Assembly: GCA_019635285.1 (NCBI GenBank)
Contig: JAHBZS010000003.1
Span: 124,001 to 188,000, forward strand
Reading direction: 5' to 3'
DNA length: 64,000 nt
From: Rubrivivax sp.
Lineage (GTDB): Bacteria > Pseudomonadota > Gammaproteobacteria > Burkholderiales > Burkholderiaceae_C
The notes beneath the pieces are model-generated. The model had not been told where the DNA came from. It was given only the letters and a program-made list of their open reading frames with translations, and ran no database searches. Both the position numbers and the translations under genes were made by a program. The stretch's first letter is position 1. The number at the start of each line of letters is the position of its first letter. Below are positions 26,870 to 36,980 of the stretch, piece by piece.

Positions 26870-26886
26870 CACCCGTCCTACGGGTG
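26870..26886 (-). promoter_or_regulatory. Hairpin in the rplM-rpsI leader
   Basis: CACCCGT and ACGGGTG form a perfect 7-bp stem with a 3-nt loop, 26 nt upstream of the rplM start codon. Ribosomal protein operons are commonly autoregulated through leader structures. In E. coli L13 represses its own operon, so this hairpin is a candidate binding site; that step is inference. Confidence 0.4.
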
Positions 26887-27027
26887 CGCGCCCTGCCACG
26901 GCTGTTCGGATGCGGCCGGTGCCTTCGGCGCCGCTTGTACAGGCGGCCTCTCGGGACCCTCCGGACTTCTGCACAAGGCCGTCGGCCCCATGCACCATCC
27001 ACCCCGCCGTCAACGGGAAAGCCTGCG

Positions 27028-27033
27028 AGTATA
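27028..27033 (-). promoter_or_regulatory. -10 element of the rplM-rpsI promoter
   Basis: On the minus strand the sequence GTTGTATACTCG contains TATACT, a near-consensus -10 box, about 185 bp before rplM. No convincing -35 is visible in the GC-rich flank. The rest of the 301-bp gap between rplM and the acetyltransferase gene holds the leader hairpin, a short tandem repeat and the acetyltransferase promoter region. Confidence 0.5.
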
Positions 27034-27040
27034 CAACGGG

Positions 27041-27081
27041 CGGCCGGCTTGCGGCCATGGCCGGCCGGCCTGCGGCCATGG
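27041..27081. repeat. Two-copy tandem repeat, 20-bp unit
   Basis: CGGCCGGCTTGCGGCCATGG (27041-27060) is followed after one C by CGGCCGGCCTGCGGCCATGG (27062-27081), a 19/20 match. Each unit is itself rich in GGCC palindromes. It lies upstream of the rplM -10 element and between the two divergent genes. Confidence 0.8.
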
Positions 27082-27145
27082 CGCTGGGGAGGCGTCTCTA
27101 GCCGCCTTCGCTAATATAGGGTTAACACTGACTCTTGGAGTCTGC

Positions 27146-27823
27146 ATGGACACCCTGTTCGATCGAGAGCAGCGACACGCCAAAGTACCTGAACGGCACG
27201 GCGCGGCCCGGCCGGCGAAGCCGGCGTTCGGCTTGCGCTGGATTCCGGTGCGCACGCTCGCCCCCCGGCATCGCCCGCGCCTGCTGAAGCACCTGCTGGC
27301 GCTGGACGATCGCGACCGCTACCTGCGCTTCGGCTATGCCGCCAGCGACGCGCAGATCGAGCGCTACGTCGAACACATCAACTTCGAGCGCGACGAGGTG
27401 TTCGGCGTGTTCGATCGCCGGCTGGCGCTGGTGGCGGTCGCCCACCTGGCGTACCTGGAGGGGCACGCTTCGGGCCGGCCCTGCGCCGAGTTCGGCGTCT
27501 CGGTCGCCAAGGCCTCACGTGGCCGCGGCTATGGCGAGCGGCTGTTCGACCACGCGGCGCTGCACGCCCGCAACCGGGGGGTCGACACGCTGCTGGTGCA
27601 TGCGCTGAGCGAGAACACCGCCATGCTGCGCATCGCGCACAACGCGGGCGCCAGCATCGTGCGCGACGGACCGGAATCCGAGGCCCGGGTCCAGCTGGCA
27701 CCGGAAAATCTGGCATCGCACATGGAAGAGCTGGTCGAGGGCCACGCTGCCGATCTCGACTACCGGCTGAAGCTGCAGGTGAACCGCGTCGACGAGCTGC
27801 TCTGCGCAAGCGGCCGGGACTGA
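27146..27823 (+). CDS. GNAT family N-acetyltransferase
   Basis: The 225-residue protein has a GNAT fold. The acetyl-CoA loop is visible as VAKASRGRGYGERLFDHA (about 116-133), followed by LLVHALSENTAMLRIAHNAGA. The N-terminal part (WIPVRTLAPRHRPRLLKHLLALDDRDRYLRFGY) is typical of a subgroup of unknown substrate. The ATG at 27146 has TTGGAG upstream. A TAATAT (27112-27117) may be its -10 element. Confidence 0.85.
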   Translation: MDTLFDREQRHAKVPERHGAARPAKPAFGLRWIPVRTLAPRHRPRLLKHLLALDDRDRYLRFGYAASDAQIERYVEHINFERDEVFGVFDRRLALVAVAHLAYLEGHASGRPCAEFGVSVAKASRGRGYGERLFDHAALHARNRGVDTLLVHALSENTAMLRIAHNAGASIVRDGPESEARVQLAPENLASHMEELVEGHAADLDYRLKLQVNRVDELLCASGRD

Positions 27824-27972
27824 TGCACGCGCCCCCGGGTTTCACCTCCCCCGGTTGAGGGGACGGCCCCCAAACGCGGGGAGCGGTGGGGGGCATCGGA
27901 GCGCTAGCATCGCCTCCGCAGTCATCGCCTGTCCCCCCAGAGGCACAGCGATGCAATCCCTAAATCATCCGC

Positions 27973-28749
27973 ATGCCGCAGATTCTTCCGTGGACCATCG
28001 CCCTGGCAACGCTGGCCGTGCTCGCCGGCTTGCTGGCTTGGTGGTGGGCGCGATCGCGCACGCCGCGGCCGGCGCCGCTGCCCACCGAATGGAACCTCAG
28101 CGCGCGGCCTGTCTTCAGCACCGACGAGCGGCGCGTCTATCGCCAGCTGCGTGAGGCGCTGCCGCATCACATCGTGCTGTCGAAGCTGCCGCTGGTGCGC
28201 TTCTCCCAGCCCACCGACCCCGAGCAGGTGCGCTACTGGTACGACCTGCTGGGCGCGATCCACGTGACCTTCGCCATCTGCAGCGCCAACGGTCGCGTGC
28301 TCGCCGCCATCGACCTGGATACCGACCGCGGCAACTCGCGACGCGTGCTGCAGATCAAGCAGTCGGTGCTGGCCGCCTGTCGGGTGCGCTACCTGCGCTG
28401 CCCCGTCGACCACCTGCCGTCGGTGCCGGAACTGCAGCTGCTGGTGCCGCAGAGCACCGCGTCGGCCCGCGGGCCGCAGCCGGCCCCCAGCGTCGACACC
28501 ACGCGCGACGCGATGACCGGCGCCGTGGCCTCGCGGCGCCGCGAGCGCTCCGCGCTGTGGCAGGACTCGGGCTTCTTCCAGGATTCCTTCTTCGGCGCCG
28601 AAAGCCGCTCCGACGCCGGCCCGGCCAGCGAATTCGGCGCCATCGGCAGCATCCTGCGCGGCGGCGTCAGCCAGCGCGACCTGCATGCACCGTCCACGGA
28701 CGACAAGCCCGACGGCGACACCCCGCGCCCGCCTTCTGCCCGCCACTGA
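27973..28749 (+). CDS. Membrane-anchored DUF2726 protein
   Basis: The 258-residue protein has one N-terminal membrane helix (about 7-26). A domain like DUF2726 follows: FSTDERRVYRQLREALPHHIVLSKLPLVRF, then VTFAICSANGRVLAAIDLD and LRCPVDHLPSV. This fold is distantly related to restriction-endonuclease-like and topoisomerase zinc proteins, but a function is not known. The last 90 residues are polar and low in complexity (FFQDSFFGAE, DDKPDGDTPRPP). It is followed 21 bp later by srkA. Confidence 0.65.
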   Translation: MPQILPWTIALATLAVLAGLLAWWWARSRTPRPAPLPTEWNLSARPVFSTDERRVYRQLREALPHHIVLSKLPLVRFSQPTDPEQVRYWYDLLGAIHVTFAICSANGRVLAAIDLDTDRGNSRRVLQIKQSVLAACRVRYLRCPVDHLPSVPELQLLVPQSTASARGPQPAPSVDTTRDAMTGAVASRRRERSALWQDSGFFQDSFFGAESRSDAGPASEFGAIGSILRGGVSQRDLHAPSTDDKPDGDTPRPPSARH

Positions 28750-28770
28750 CCGGGCGCGTAGCATGGCCGC

Positions 28771-29817
28771 ATGCCTGCGACCGATGCGCCCCCGAGCTAC
28801 GCCGACCTGACCCCATCGGAACTGCTGAACGCGCTGGACGCGGCCGGCTTTCGCGGCGATGGGCGCATCCTGCAGCTCAACTCCTACGAGAACCGCGTCT
28901 TCCAGGTGATGCTGGAAGACGGCGAGGCGGTGGTCGCCAAGTTCTACCGCCCCGCGCGCTGGAGCGACGCGCAGATCGTCGAGGAGCATGCGTTCGCGCT
29001 GGAACTGGCCGAGGCCGAGGTGCCGGTGGTGGCGCCGTGCCTCATGGACCACAGGTCCGCCCGTGTGCAGCTGCTGCCTGAGCGCGGCCCGGCCACGCTG
29101 GCGCTGCGCCCCTGCGCCAGCGGTGTGCACCGCTACGCGCTGTCGCCACGCCGCGCCGGGCGCTCGCCCGAGCTGGAGGACGATGCGGTGCTGGTGCGCC
29201 TGGGCGGCTTCATCGGCCGGCTGCATGCGGTGGGCGCGCGGCGCCCGTTCGCCCATCGGCGCACGCTGCACGCGCCGCGCGACGCGCGCGAGGCCGTGGC
29301 CCTGCTGCAGGCGGGCGGCTTCGTCAGCGACAACCAGCGCGACAGCTGGGCCGCGGCCTGCGCCGAGGCCATCGCCTGCATCGATGCCGCCTTTGCGGCC
29401 TGCGAGCCGAAGTCGATCCGTCTGCACGGCGACTGCCATCCGGGCAACCTGCTTTGGCGCGACGCCGGCGCGCACGTCGTCGACCTGGACGACGCCTGCA
29501 TGGGCCCGGCGGTGCAGGACCTGTGGATGCTGCTGTCCGGCGAGCCCGAGGCCATGGCCCGGCAGCTGCAATGCCTGCTGCGCGGCTACGCCCCGTTCAT
29601 GGACTTCGATCGGGCCGAACTGCGCCTGATCGAGCCGCTGCGCCTGCTGCGCATGATCCGCCACAACGCCTGGGTGGCGCAGCGCTGGCAGGACCCGGCC
29701 TTCCCGGCCGCGTTCCCCGACTTCGGCAGCTCGGGCTACTGGGGCCAGCAGGCGCTGCAGCTGCGCGAGCAGGTGCGGCTGGCCGCCGAGACGCCCAGCC
29801 TGGCCTCGTTGATGTGA
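28771..29817 (+). CDS. srkA: Stress response serine/threonine kinase SrkA (YihE)
   Basis: SrkA protects cells from stress-induced death in E. coli. The 348-residue protein has the aminoglycoside-phosphotransferase-like kinase fold: LQLNSYENRVFQVMLEDGEAVVAKFYRP at the N-terminal lobe. The catalytic loop is LHGDCHPGNLLW, followed by the metal-binding VVDLDDACMGP. SSGYWGQQALQLREQ closes the protein. Length and motifs match the family. Confidence 0.93.
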   Translation: MPATDAPPSYADLTPSELLNALDAAGFRGDGRILQLNSYENRVFQVMLEDGEAVVAKFYRPARWSDAQIVEEHAFALELAEAEVPVVAPCLMDHRSARVQLLPERGPATLALRPCASGVHRYALSPRRAGRSPELEDDAVLVRLGGFIGRLHAVGARRPFAHRRTLHAPRDAREAVALLQAGGFVSDNQRDSWAAACAEAIACIDAAFAACEPKSIRLHGDCHPGNLLWRDAGAHVVDLDDACMGPAVQDLWMLLSGEPEAMARQLQCLLRGYAPFMDFDRAELRLIEPLRLLRMIRHNAWVAQRWQDPAFPAAFPDFGSSGYWGQQALQLREQVRLAAETPSLASLM

Positions 29818-29896
29818 GCCGGGCGCGGCCGCTGCAAAGCGGCTTGCGCCGCCGCGGTGGGCCGAGCACGTCGGGCCTGTGCGGCCCGCCCCGTCC

Positions 29897-31777
29897 TCAG
29901 GCCGCCAGCAGCCGGTTGACGCGCTGCACGTAAGCCGCCGGGTCTTCCAGCTGGCCGCCTTCGGCGAGCAGCGCCTGGTCGAAGATGATCTGCGCCAGGT
30001 CGTCGAAGCGCGCGTCGCTTTCCAGCCGCTTGACCAGCGCGTGCTCGGCATTCACCTCCAACGTGGGCAGCGACTTCGGCGCGTCCTGGCCGGCCTGCTT
30101 GAGCAGCCGCGCCAGGTGCCCGCTCATGTCGCCTTCGTCGACGACGATGCAGGCCGGCGATTCGACCAGCCGCGTCGTCACGCGCACGTCCTTGGCGCGG
30201 TCCTTCAGCGCGGCCTTCAGGCGCTCGAGCACCGGCTTGAATTCTTCGGCCGCCTCTTCGGCCTTCTTCTTTTCTTCCTCGTCCTGCAGCTTGCCCAGGT
30301 CGAAGGCGCCCTTGGCCACGCTCTGCAGCATCTTGCCTTCGAACTCGTACAGGTGGCTCAGCATCCATTCGTCGACGCGGTCCGTCAGCAGCAGCACCTC
30401 GATGCCCTTCTTGCGGAAGATCTCCAGCTGCGGGCTGCTCTTGGCCGTGGCCAGGTTGTCGGCGGTGATGTAGTAGATGGCCTCCTGGCCGTCCTTCATG
30501 CGCTTGACGTAGTCGGCGAAGGACACGCCCGCATCGGCCTGCGTGCTGGCAAAGCGCAGCAGCTTGGCCAGCCGCTCCTGGTTGGCATGGTCCTCGCCGA
30601 TGCCTTCTTTCAGCACCGCGCCGAAGTCCTTCCAGAAGGCGGCGTACTTGTCGCGCTCGGCGGCGTCTTCGCTGTCGGCCAGCGACTCCAGCATGCCCAG
30701 CACACGCTTGGTGCTGCCCTCGCGGATGGCCTTGACGTCGCGGCTTTCCTGCAGCAGTTCGCGGCTGACGTTCAGCGGCAGGTCGGCCGAGTCGATCACG
30801 CCCTTGACGAAGCGCAGGTACACCGGCATCAGCGCCTCGGCGTCGTCCATGATGAACACGCGCTTGACGTACAGCTTGACGCCGCCGCGCTTGTCGCGGT
30901 TCCACAGGTCGAAGGGCGCCTTGCTCGGCACGTACAGCAGCTGCGTGTATTCGCTGCGGCCCTCGACGCGGTTGTGCGTGTAGGCCAGCGGCGGCGCCTG
31001 GTCGTAGCTGATCTGCTTGTAGAACTCCTGGTACTCAGCGTCGGTGATGTCGCTCTTGGGGCGCGTCCACAGCGCCGCGGCCTTGTTCACCGTCTCCCAT
31101 TCGTCCGTCAGCAGCTGCTCCTTCTTCTCCTCGTCCCAGCGCTCCTTCTTCATCAGGATGGGCAGCGAGATGTGGTCGGAGTACTTGGCGACGATCGACT
31201 TGAGCTTCCAGGTGGACAGGAACTCCTCCTCGCCGTCGCGCAGGTGCAGGATGACGTCGGTGCCGCGCTCGGCCTTGTCGACGGCCTCGACCTCGAACTC
31301 GCCGGCGCCCGTGCTGCTCCAGCGCACGCCCTCGGCGGCGGGCAACCCGGCGCGGCGCGAGAGCACGGTGATGCGGTCGGCGACGATGAAGCCGGAATAG
31401 AAGCCGACCCCGAACTGGCCGATCAGGTTGGCGTCCTTCTTCTTGTCGCCTTCCAGCCGCGACAGGAACTCGCGCGTGCCGCTCTTGGCGATGGTGCCCA
31501 GGTGCGCCACCGCTTCCTCGGCGCTCATGCCGATGCCGTTGTCGCGGATGGTCAGCGTCTTGGCGTCCTTGTCGAAGAACACACGCACCTCGAGATTGGG
31601 CGCGTCTTCCCACAGCGCACTGTTGTCCAGCGCTTCGAAGCGCAGCTTGTCGCAGGCGTCGGACGCGTTGGAGATCAACTCGCGCAGGAAGATCTCCTTG
31701 TTCGAGTACAGCGAGTGCGTCACCAGATGCAGGATCTGCTGCACCTCGGCCTGGAAGGAAAGGGTCTGTTTGCTCAT
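29897..31777 (-). CDS. htpG: Molecular chaperone HtpG (Hsp90)
   Basis: This is the bacterial Hsp90. The 626-residue protein has the GHKL ATPase domain with [36 protein letters not shown] and [11 protein letters not shown]. The middle domain has the NVSRELLQ catalytic loop, and a dimerisation domain follows. It is complete and of normal length. A heat-shock promoter lies about 40 bp upstream. It is convergent with srkA; the 79-bp gap has only a weak GCCGC/GCGGC hairpin. Confidence 0.98.
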   Translation of the reverse strand: MSKQTLSFQAEVQQILHLVTHSLYSNKEIFLRELISNASDACDKLRFEALDNSALWEDAPNLEVRVFFDKDAKTLTIRDNGIGMSAEEAVAHLGTIAKSGTREFLSRLEGDKKKDANLIGQFGVGFYSGFIVADRITVLSRRAGLPAAEGVRWSSTGAGEFEVEAVDKAERGTDVILHLRDGEEEFLSTWKLKSIVAKYSDHISLPILMKKERWDEEKKEQLLTDEWETVNKAAALWTRPKSDITDAEYQEFYKQISYDQAPPLAYTHNRVEGRSEYTQLLYVPSKAPFDLWNRDKRGGVKLYVKRVFIMDDAEALMPVYLRFVKGVIDSADLPLNVSRELLQESRDVKAIREGSTKRVLGMLESLADSEDAAERDKYAAFWKDFGAVLKEGIGEDHANQERLAKLLRFASTQADAGVSFADYVKRMKDGQEAIYYITADNLATAKSSPQLEIFRKKGIEVLLLTDRVDEWMLSHLYEFEGKMLQSVAKGAFDLGKLQDEEEKKKAEEAAEEFKPVLERLKAALKDRAKDVRVTTRLVESPACIVVDEGDMSGHLARLLKQAGQDAPKSLPTLEVNAEHALVKRLESDARFDDLAQIIFDQALLAEGGQLEDPAAYVQRVNRLLAA

Positions 31778-31814
31778 GGATTCTTGGAGTGATGTGCCGA
31801 CGGGAGCCGACTGC

Positions 31815-31843
31815 AGATGGGGTAAGCTTCAAGCACTTTCAAG
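31815..31843 (-). promoter_or_regulatory. Sigma-32 (RpoH) heat-shock promoter of htpG
   Basis: On the minus strand CTTGAAA (31837-31843) is followed after 14 bp by CCCCATCT (31815-31822). This matches the RpoH consensus CTTGAAA-N13/14-CCCCATnT essentially perfectly. The transcript would start near 31808 and give a leader of about 30 nt. Confidence 0.9.
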
Positions 31844-31977
31844 AGCGCGGTGTCGGCGCCTGCCGAAGCGCAGCGGGAACTTTCAGACCCGCGCCGCCAT
31901 CCGACTGTGCTTGTGCCATCGCCGCAGAGCGGTGCGCGACTGATCCACAGCCGCCAAAAAAAGGGAGGGCACCGCCG

Positions 31978-33240
31978 ATGTCGAACGGCAGCACGGGCAT
32001 TTTGCCGCAGGCGCCAGATATTTCCTGGCCCGATCTCCACCAACTCGACCCGGTGCTGGGCCTGGCACTGGTGATGCTCATTGCGGTCGTGGCCGCGAGC
32101 ACCTTGCACCGCCTGCTCAGACTGCCGCGGCTGGCGGGCTACATGCTCGTCGGTGCACTGGCCAGCCCGCTGGGCCTGGGCCTGCTGCGCCCGGACGACC
32201 TGGACAGCTGGAAGCCGATCATCGACCTGGCCATCGCCGTGCTGGTGTTCGAGCTCGGCAGCCGCCTGCGGCCGCGCTGGCTGATCGACAACCCGTGGCT
32301 GGCCGCCAGCTGCGTGCTCGAAGGCCTGTGCGCCGCGCTGGCCGTGGGCGGCATCCTGGTGTGGCTGGGCGCGCCGCTGCCGTCTGCGGTGCTCGCCGGC
32401 ACCGTGGCGGCCTCGACCTCGCCGATCATCGTCATGGCCGGCGTGCACGAACTGCGGCCGCGCGGGCAGGTGGGCGAGCGGCTGCTGATGATGTGCGCCA
32501 TCAACAGCGTGCTCGCCATGCTGGTGCTCAAGCTCTGGCCGCTGCTGGCCATGACCGGGCAGGCCTCGCTGGCCAGCGACGCGACGACCTGGCTGGCCAG
32601 CGCACTGTTCGTGGTCTGCGGCTCCTTCCTGCTCGGCCTGATCGGCGGCTGGATCCTCGACCGCGCGACGCGCTTCAGCGACCAGCGCTCGGGCACGCTG
32701 GTGCTGCAGATCGCGCTGGTCATGCTGGCGTCGACGCTGGCCTCGATCTGGGGCCTGTCGCCGCTGCTGACGCTGCTGGTGGCCGGCATGACGGCGCGCG
32801 CCCTGATGGGCCATCGGCTCACTGTCGAGCCTTACCTGGGCAGCGCCGGCGCGGCGCTGACCGTGCTGCTGTTCATCAGTCTGGGCGTGCTGTTCACCTT
32901 CGACGGCGCGCAGCAGGTCTGGCCCTGGGTGCTGGCGCTGATCGCCGCGCGGCTGATCGGCAAGGGCGTGGGCGTCGCGCTGCTGGCCCGGCCCAGCGGG
33001 CTGGGCTGGCGCCAGGCCCTGGGCCTGACGCTGTCGCTGCAGCCGATGGGCAGCCTGGCCGTGCTGCTGGTGGCCGACAACTTCCGCTGGGGGCAGCAGC
33101 TGCCCGGCCTGGACCCTGCGGTGCTGCAGGCGCTGCTGGTCTGCGCCGCGGCCATGCAGCTGACTGGCCCGCTGTGGTTGAACCTGGGCCTGCGCCGCGT
33201 GGCCGGCGAGTGCCAAGAGGAGGATGCGCATGGCGCTTGA
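31978..33240 (+). CDS. Kef-like cation/proton antiporter (CPA2), no regulatory domain
   Basis: The 420-residue protein has about 12-13 membrane helices and CPA2 features: [22 protein letters not shown] near the N-terminus, [11 protein letters not shown] and [16 protein letters not shown] (the unwound-helix region). [15 protein letters not shown] and [11 protein letters not shown] follow. KefB/KefC carry a C-terminal Rossmann domain that binds NADH and glutathione; this protein ends after the membrane part. The ATG at 31978 has a strong AAGGGAGGG. Its last 11 bp overlap a glutamate-cysteine-ligase-like gene. Confidence 0.85.
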   Translation: MSNGSTGILPQAPDISWPDLHQLDPVLGLALVMLIAVVAASTLHRLLRLPRLAGYMLVGALASPLGLGLLRPDDLDSWKPIIDLAIAVLVFELGSRLRPRWLIDNPWLAASCVLEGLCAALAVGGILVWLGAPLPSAVLAGTVAASTSPIIVMAGVHELRPRGQVGERLLMMCAINSVLAMLVLKLWPLLAMTGQASLASDATTWLASALFVVCGSFLLGLIGGWILDRATRFSDQRSGTLVLQIALVMLASTLASIWGLSPLLTLLVAGMTARALMGHRLTVEPYLGSAGAALTVLLFISLGVLFTFDGAQQVWPWVLALIAARLIGKGVGVALLARPSGLGWRQALGLTLSLQPMGSLAVLLVADNFRWGQQLPGLDPAVLQALLVCAAAMQLTGPLWLNLGLRRVAGECQEEDAHGA

Positions 33241-34345
33241 GAACTTCACCGTCTCCGAGCCGTTGACGATGGGCGTCGAGCTCGAGCTGCAGTTGCTGGA
33301 CACGCTCGAATTCGACCTCTCGCCACGCGCGCAGGACCTGCTGCGTGCGCTGGACAAGCACCCCGGCGCGTGGGACGTCAAGCCCGAGATCACGCGCAGC
33401 ATGATCGAGATCGGCACCTCCATCCAGCGTGAGCACGCGCCGCTGCGCGACGAGCTGCACGACCTGTGCCGCCAGCTGTCGCGCGCCGCGCGCAAGCTCA
33501 ACATCGGCATCGCCGGCGGCGGCACGCACCCGTTCCAGCACTGGAGCGAGCAGCAGATCTTCCCCACCGAGCGCTTCCACTACATCAGCGAGCTCTACGG
33601 CTACCTGGCCAAGCAGTTCACCGTCTTCGGCCAGCACGTGCACATCGGCGTGCCGCACGGCGACGAGGCGCTGTGGCTGCTGCATGCGCTGTCGCGCTAC
33701 GTACCGCACTTCATCGCGCTGAGCGCCTCGTCGCCCTTCGTGCAGGGCGTGGACACGGGCTTCCATTCGGCGCGGCTGAATTCGGTGTTCGCCTTTCCGC
33801 TGTCGGGGCGCGCCCCCTTCGTGCTCACCTGGGACGCCTTCGGCCAGTTCTTCGAGAAGATGACCAGCACCGGCGTCGTGCAGTCGATGAAGGACTTCTA
33901 CTGGGACATCCGCCCCAAGCCCGAGTTCGGCACCATCGAGCTGCGCGTGTGCGACACGCCGCTCACCGTCGACAAGGCCGCCGCGCTGGCCTGCTACCTG
34001 CAGAGCCTGTGCCGCTACCTGCGCGAGGAGCGGCCTTTCGAGCCGGCCGAGGACGACTACCTGGTGTATACCTTCAACCGCTTCCAGGCCTGCCGCTTCG
34101 GCCTGGACGGCGAGATCGTCGACCCCAAGACCAAGCAGCGCGAGCGCTTGCGCGACGACATCGTGCGCACGCTGGCGCGCGTGGCCGAGCACGCGCTGGA
34201 CCTGCGCTCGCTGGAGGCCAACAACCAGATCCGCGACTCGCTGTTCGAAGGCAACGACGCCACCTGGCTGCGCGCGCAGCGCCAGGTCGGCGTGCCCATC
34301 CCCGCGGTGGCCGAAGCCGCCAGCGCACGCTGGATGATGAAGTGA
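33230..34345 (+). CDS. ybdK: YbdK family carboxylate-amine ligase (GCS2-like)
   Basis: The 371-residue protein belongs to the glutamate-cysteine ligase type 2 family (YbdK has weak gamma-glutamylcysteine synthetase activity in vitro). Landmarks are [50 protein letters not shown] and [12 protein letters not shown] chose the ATG at 33230 because AGGAGG lies 6 nt before it; the ATG at 33224 is too close to that site. The overlap with the Kef-like gene implies coupled expression and a link between thiol synthesis and cation/proton antiport. Confidence 0.9.
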   Translation: MALENFTVSEPLTMGVELELQLLDTLEFDLSPRAQDLLRALDKHPGAWDVKPEITRSMIEIGTSIQREHAPLRDELHDLCRQLSRAARKLNIGIAGGGTHPFQHWSEQQIFPTERFHYISELYGYLAKQFTVFGQHVHIGVPHGDEALWLLHALSRYVPHFIALSASSPFVQGVDTGFHSARLNSVFAFPLSGRAPFVLTWDAFGQFFEKMTSTGVVQSMKDFYWDIRPKPEFGTIELRVCDTPLTVDKAAALACYLQSLCRYLREERPFEPAEDDYLVYTFNRFQACRFGLDGEIVDPKTKQRERLRDDIVRTLARVAEHALDLRSLEANNQIRDSLFEGNDATWLRAQRQVGVPIPAVAEAASARWMMK

Positions 34346-34397
34346 CGCGGTGGCGCTTGGCGTATCGTGCTAGGCCTCTGACCACGGTGCGCCTCGC

Positions 34398-35834
34398 ATG
34401 AACTACCCGAACACCCGACTCCTCATCGACGGCCAGTGGTGTGACGCCACCGACGGCAAGACCCTCGCGGTGCTGAACCCGGCCAGCGGCCGGGAAATCG
34501 GCCGCGTGGCGCATGCCGGCATCGCCGACCTGGAGCGCGCGCTGGCCGCCGCGCAGCGCGGCTTCGAGCAGTGGCGCGACACGTCCGCGCTGGAGCGCAG
34601 CGCGGTGATGCGCCGCGCCGCCGCGCTGATGCGCGAACGCGCCGCCGACATCGGCGCGCTGATGACCATGGAGCAAGGCAAGCCGCTGGCCGAGGCCAAG
34701 GCCGAAGCCACGATGGCCGCCGAGATCATCGAGTGGTTCGCCGAGGAAGGCCGCCGCGTCTACGGCCGCGTCGTGCCCTCGCGCTCGCTGGCCGTGCAGC
34801 AGACGGTGCTGAAGAGCCCGGTCGGCCCGGTGGCCGCCTTCACGCCCTGGAACTTCCCCATCAACCAGGTGGTGCGCAAGCTGTCGGCGGCGCTGGCCAC
34901 CGGCTGCTCGATGATCGTCAAGGCGCCCGAAGAAACCCCGGCCTCGCCGGCGGCGCTGATCCAGGCTTTCGTCGATGCCGGCGTGCCCGCCGGCGTGGTG
35001 GGGCTGGTGTACGGCAACCCGGCCGAGATCTCGTCGTACCTGATCGCGCATCCGGTGATCCGCAAGATCACCTTCACCGGCTCCACGCCGGTGGGCAAGC
35101 AGCTGGCCGCGCTGGCCGGCACGCACATGAAGCGCGCCACCATGGAGCTGGGCGGCCATGCGCCGGTGATCGTGGCCGAGGACGCGCAGATCGACCTGGC
35201 CATCAAGTGCGCGGGCGCCGCCAAGTTCCGCAACGCCGGCCAGGTGTGCATCTCGCCGACGCGCTTCCTGGTGCACAACAGCATCCGCGCCGAATTCGCG
35301 GCCAAGCTGGCCAAGCATGCGCAGTCGCTGAAGGTCGGCGACGGCCTGGCCGAAGGCACGGCGATGGGCCCGCTGGCCAACGCCCGCCGGCTGACGGCGA
35401 TGGCGCAGTTCGTCGACGACGCCCGCGCCAAGGGCGCGACGGTGGCCGCCGGCGGCGAGCGCATCGGCTCGGCCGGCAACTTCTTCGCGCCCACGGTGCT
35501 GGACGAGGTGCCGCTGGAAGCCGCAGTGTTCAACCAGGAGCCCTTCGGCCCGCTGGCGGCGATCCGCGGCTTCGACCGGCTGGAAGACGCCATCGCCGAA
35601 GCCAACCGCCTGCCCTACGGCCTGGCCGGTTATGCCTACACCCGCTCGCTGAAGAACGCGCAGCTGCTGTCGCAGCGCCTGGAGCTGGGCATGCTGTGGA
35701 TCAACCAGCCGGCACTGCCCTGGGTGGAGATGCCCTTCGGCGGCATCAAGGACTCGGGCTACGGCTCGGAAGGCGGCAGCGAGGCGCTGGAGGCCTACCT
35801 CAACACCAAGGCGGTGTCGATCCTCTGCGCCTGA
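34398..35834 (+). CDS. gabD: NAD(P)-dependent aldehyde dehydrogenase, succinate-semialdehyde type
   Basis: The 478-residue protein is a complete aldehyde dehydrogenase. It has [15 protein letters not shown], the cofactor loop [10 protein letters not shown], the general base in MELGGHAP and the catalytic Cys in [11 protein letters not shown]. The late [16 protein letters not shown] is typical of the succinate-semialdehyde/GabD subgroup. The exact substrate is inferred. It is followed 7 bp later by a drug/metabolite exporter gene. Confidence 0.85.
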   Translation: MNYPNTRLLIDGQWCDATDGKTLAVLNPASGREIGRVAHAGIADLERALAAAQRGFEQWRDTSALERSAVMRRAAALMRERAADIGALMTMEQGKPLAEAKAEATMAAEIIEWFAEEGRRVYGRVVPSRSLAVQQTVLKSPVGPVAAFTPWNFPINQVVRKLSAALATGCSMIVKAPEETPASPAALIQAFVDAGVPAGVVGLVYGNPAEISSYLIAHPVIRKITFTGSTPVGKQLAALAGTHMKRATMELGGHAPVIVAEDAQIDLAIKCAGAAKFRNAGQVCISPTRFLVHNSIRAEFAAKLAKHAQSLKVGDGLAEGTAMGPLANARRLTAMAQFVDDARAKGATVAAGGERIGSAGNFFAPTVLDEVPLEAAVFNQEPFGPLAAIRGFDRLEDAIAEANRLPYGLAGYAYTRSLKNAQLLSQRLELGMLWINQPALPWVEMPFGGIKDSGYGSEGGSEALEAYLNTKAVSILCA

Positions 35835-35841
35835 GCGCTCC

Positions 35842-36744
35842 ATGGCGCCGGCCCAGGCCCTGAGCCCCAGGGCTTTCGTCATGCTCTTGCTGCTGGCCTG
35901 CATGTTCGGCGGCAACCACGTGGCCGCGCGCTTCGCGCTCGACCACGGCATGGACGTGGCCAGTGCGGTGGCGGTGCGCAGCCTGGCGACGGCCACGGTG
36001 GTGGCCGTGATCGTGGGGCTGTACCGCGTGCCGCTGGCCCTGACACCCAGGCACCGCAAGATGATGCCGCTGATTGCGCTGTTGGTGGGCGTGCAGAGCC
36101 TGTGCCTGTATTCGGCGGTGGCGCGCATCCCGGTCGGCCTGGCGCTGCTGGCCTTCAACACCTATCCGCTGTGGACCGCTGCTGCGGTCTGGGCGATCTA
36201 CGGCCACCCGCCCGAACGGGCGGTGTTGATCGCCATGCCGGTGATCCTGCTGGGCCTGGCGCTGGCGCTGGACGTGTCCGGCGCGGCGTCCGGGCTGGGG
36301 CTGCAGGCGCAGTGGCTGCGCATCGGCGGCGGCGTCGGCTTCGCGCTGGTGGCGGCCGCCTGCTTCGGCCTGGTGCTGGCGCTGACGCAGCACGAGGTGG
36401 CCGACCTGGACGGGCGGCTGCGCACCGCCCTCACCATGGGCATCGTCGGCGTGCTGGCCTTGCTGGCCAGCCTGGCGCAGGGCGGGCTGCACTGGCCCGA
36501 CGCCGCCGCCGGCTGGTGGGGCCTGGCGCTGCTGACGCTGCTCTACGGCACCGCCTTCACCATCATGTTCACGCTGCTGCCCAAGCTGGGCGTGGTCGGC
36601 AACTCGCCGATCCTGAACGTGGAGCCGGTGGCGGCGCTGGCGCTGGCCTGGCTGCTGCTCGGGCAGTCGGTGTCGATGGTGCAGATGCTGGGCGCGCTGC
36701 TGGTGGTGGGCACGGTGATGGTGCTGGGGTTGCGCAGGCGGTAG
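35842..36744 (+). CDS. EamA family (DMT superfamily) transporter
   Basis: The 300-residue protein has ten predicted membrane helices in two EamA repeats. Landmarks are ACMFGGNHVAARFALDHG and VGLALLAFNTYPLWTAAA in the first repeat. The second ends with SPILNVEPVAALALAWLLLG. Members export amino acids, metabolites or drugs; the substrate is unknown. It lies 7 bp after the aldehyde dehydrogenase gene and probably shares its transcript. Confidence 0.88.
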   Translation: MAPAQALSPRAFVMLLLLACMFGGNHVAARFALDHGMDVASAVAVRSLATATVVAVIVGLYRVPLALTPRHRKMMPLIALLVGVQSLCLYSAVARIPVGLALLAFNTYPLWTAAAVWAIYGHPPERAVLIAMPVILLGLALALDVSGAASGLGLQAQWLRIGGGVGFALVAAACFGLVLALTQHEVADLDGRLRTALTMGIVGVLALLASLAQGGLHWPDAAAGWWGLALLTLLYGTAFTIMFTLLPKLGVVGNSPILNVEPVAALALAWLLLGQSVSMVQMLGALLVVGTVMVLGLRRR

Positions 36745-36963
36745 GCTGGGGGTTTACCGGCTTACGCGGCACATGCCGTCAGTCGCAGCATGTGCTCTGT
36801 GCCAGATTTCAATGAGAGAACTTGATGTATGTACCCTCACGCAAGCAGAGGCATCCCAAGAACATGTTGGACGCCAGGCAGTGCGCCCGCAGAGTTGTGC
36901 TGGTCTCCTGGTGGATCAATGGCGAGAGGTAGCGCACTGTTTAGACCGTCTACGTAGCACGAT

Positions 36964-36972
36964 TGCTATACA
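36964..36972 (+). promoter_or_regulatory. Extended -10 promoter of the toxin-antitoxin pair
   Basis: TGC-TATACA (36964-36972) lies 8 bp before the antitoxin ATG, in a 236-bp gap clearly poorer in GC than its surroundings. The start codon would be almost at the transcript start. A short dyad around TAGACCGTCTA (36942-36952) directly upstream could be an autoregulation site. Confidence 0.5.
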
Positions 36973-36980
36973 CTGCAGCA

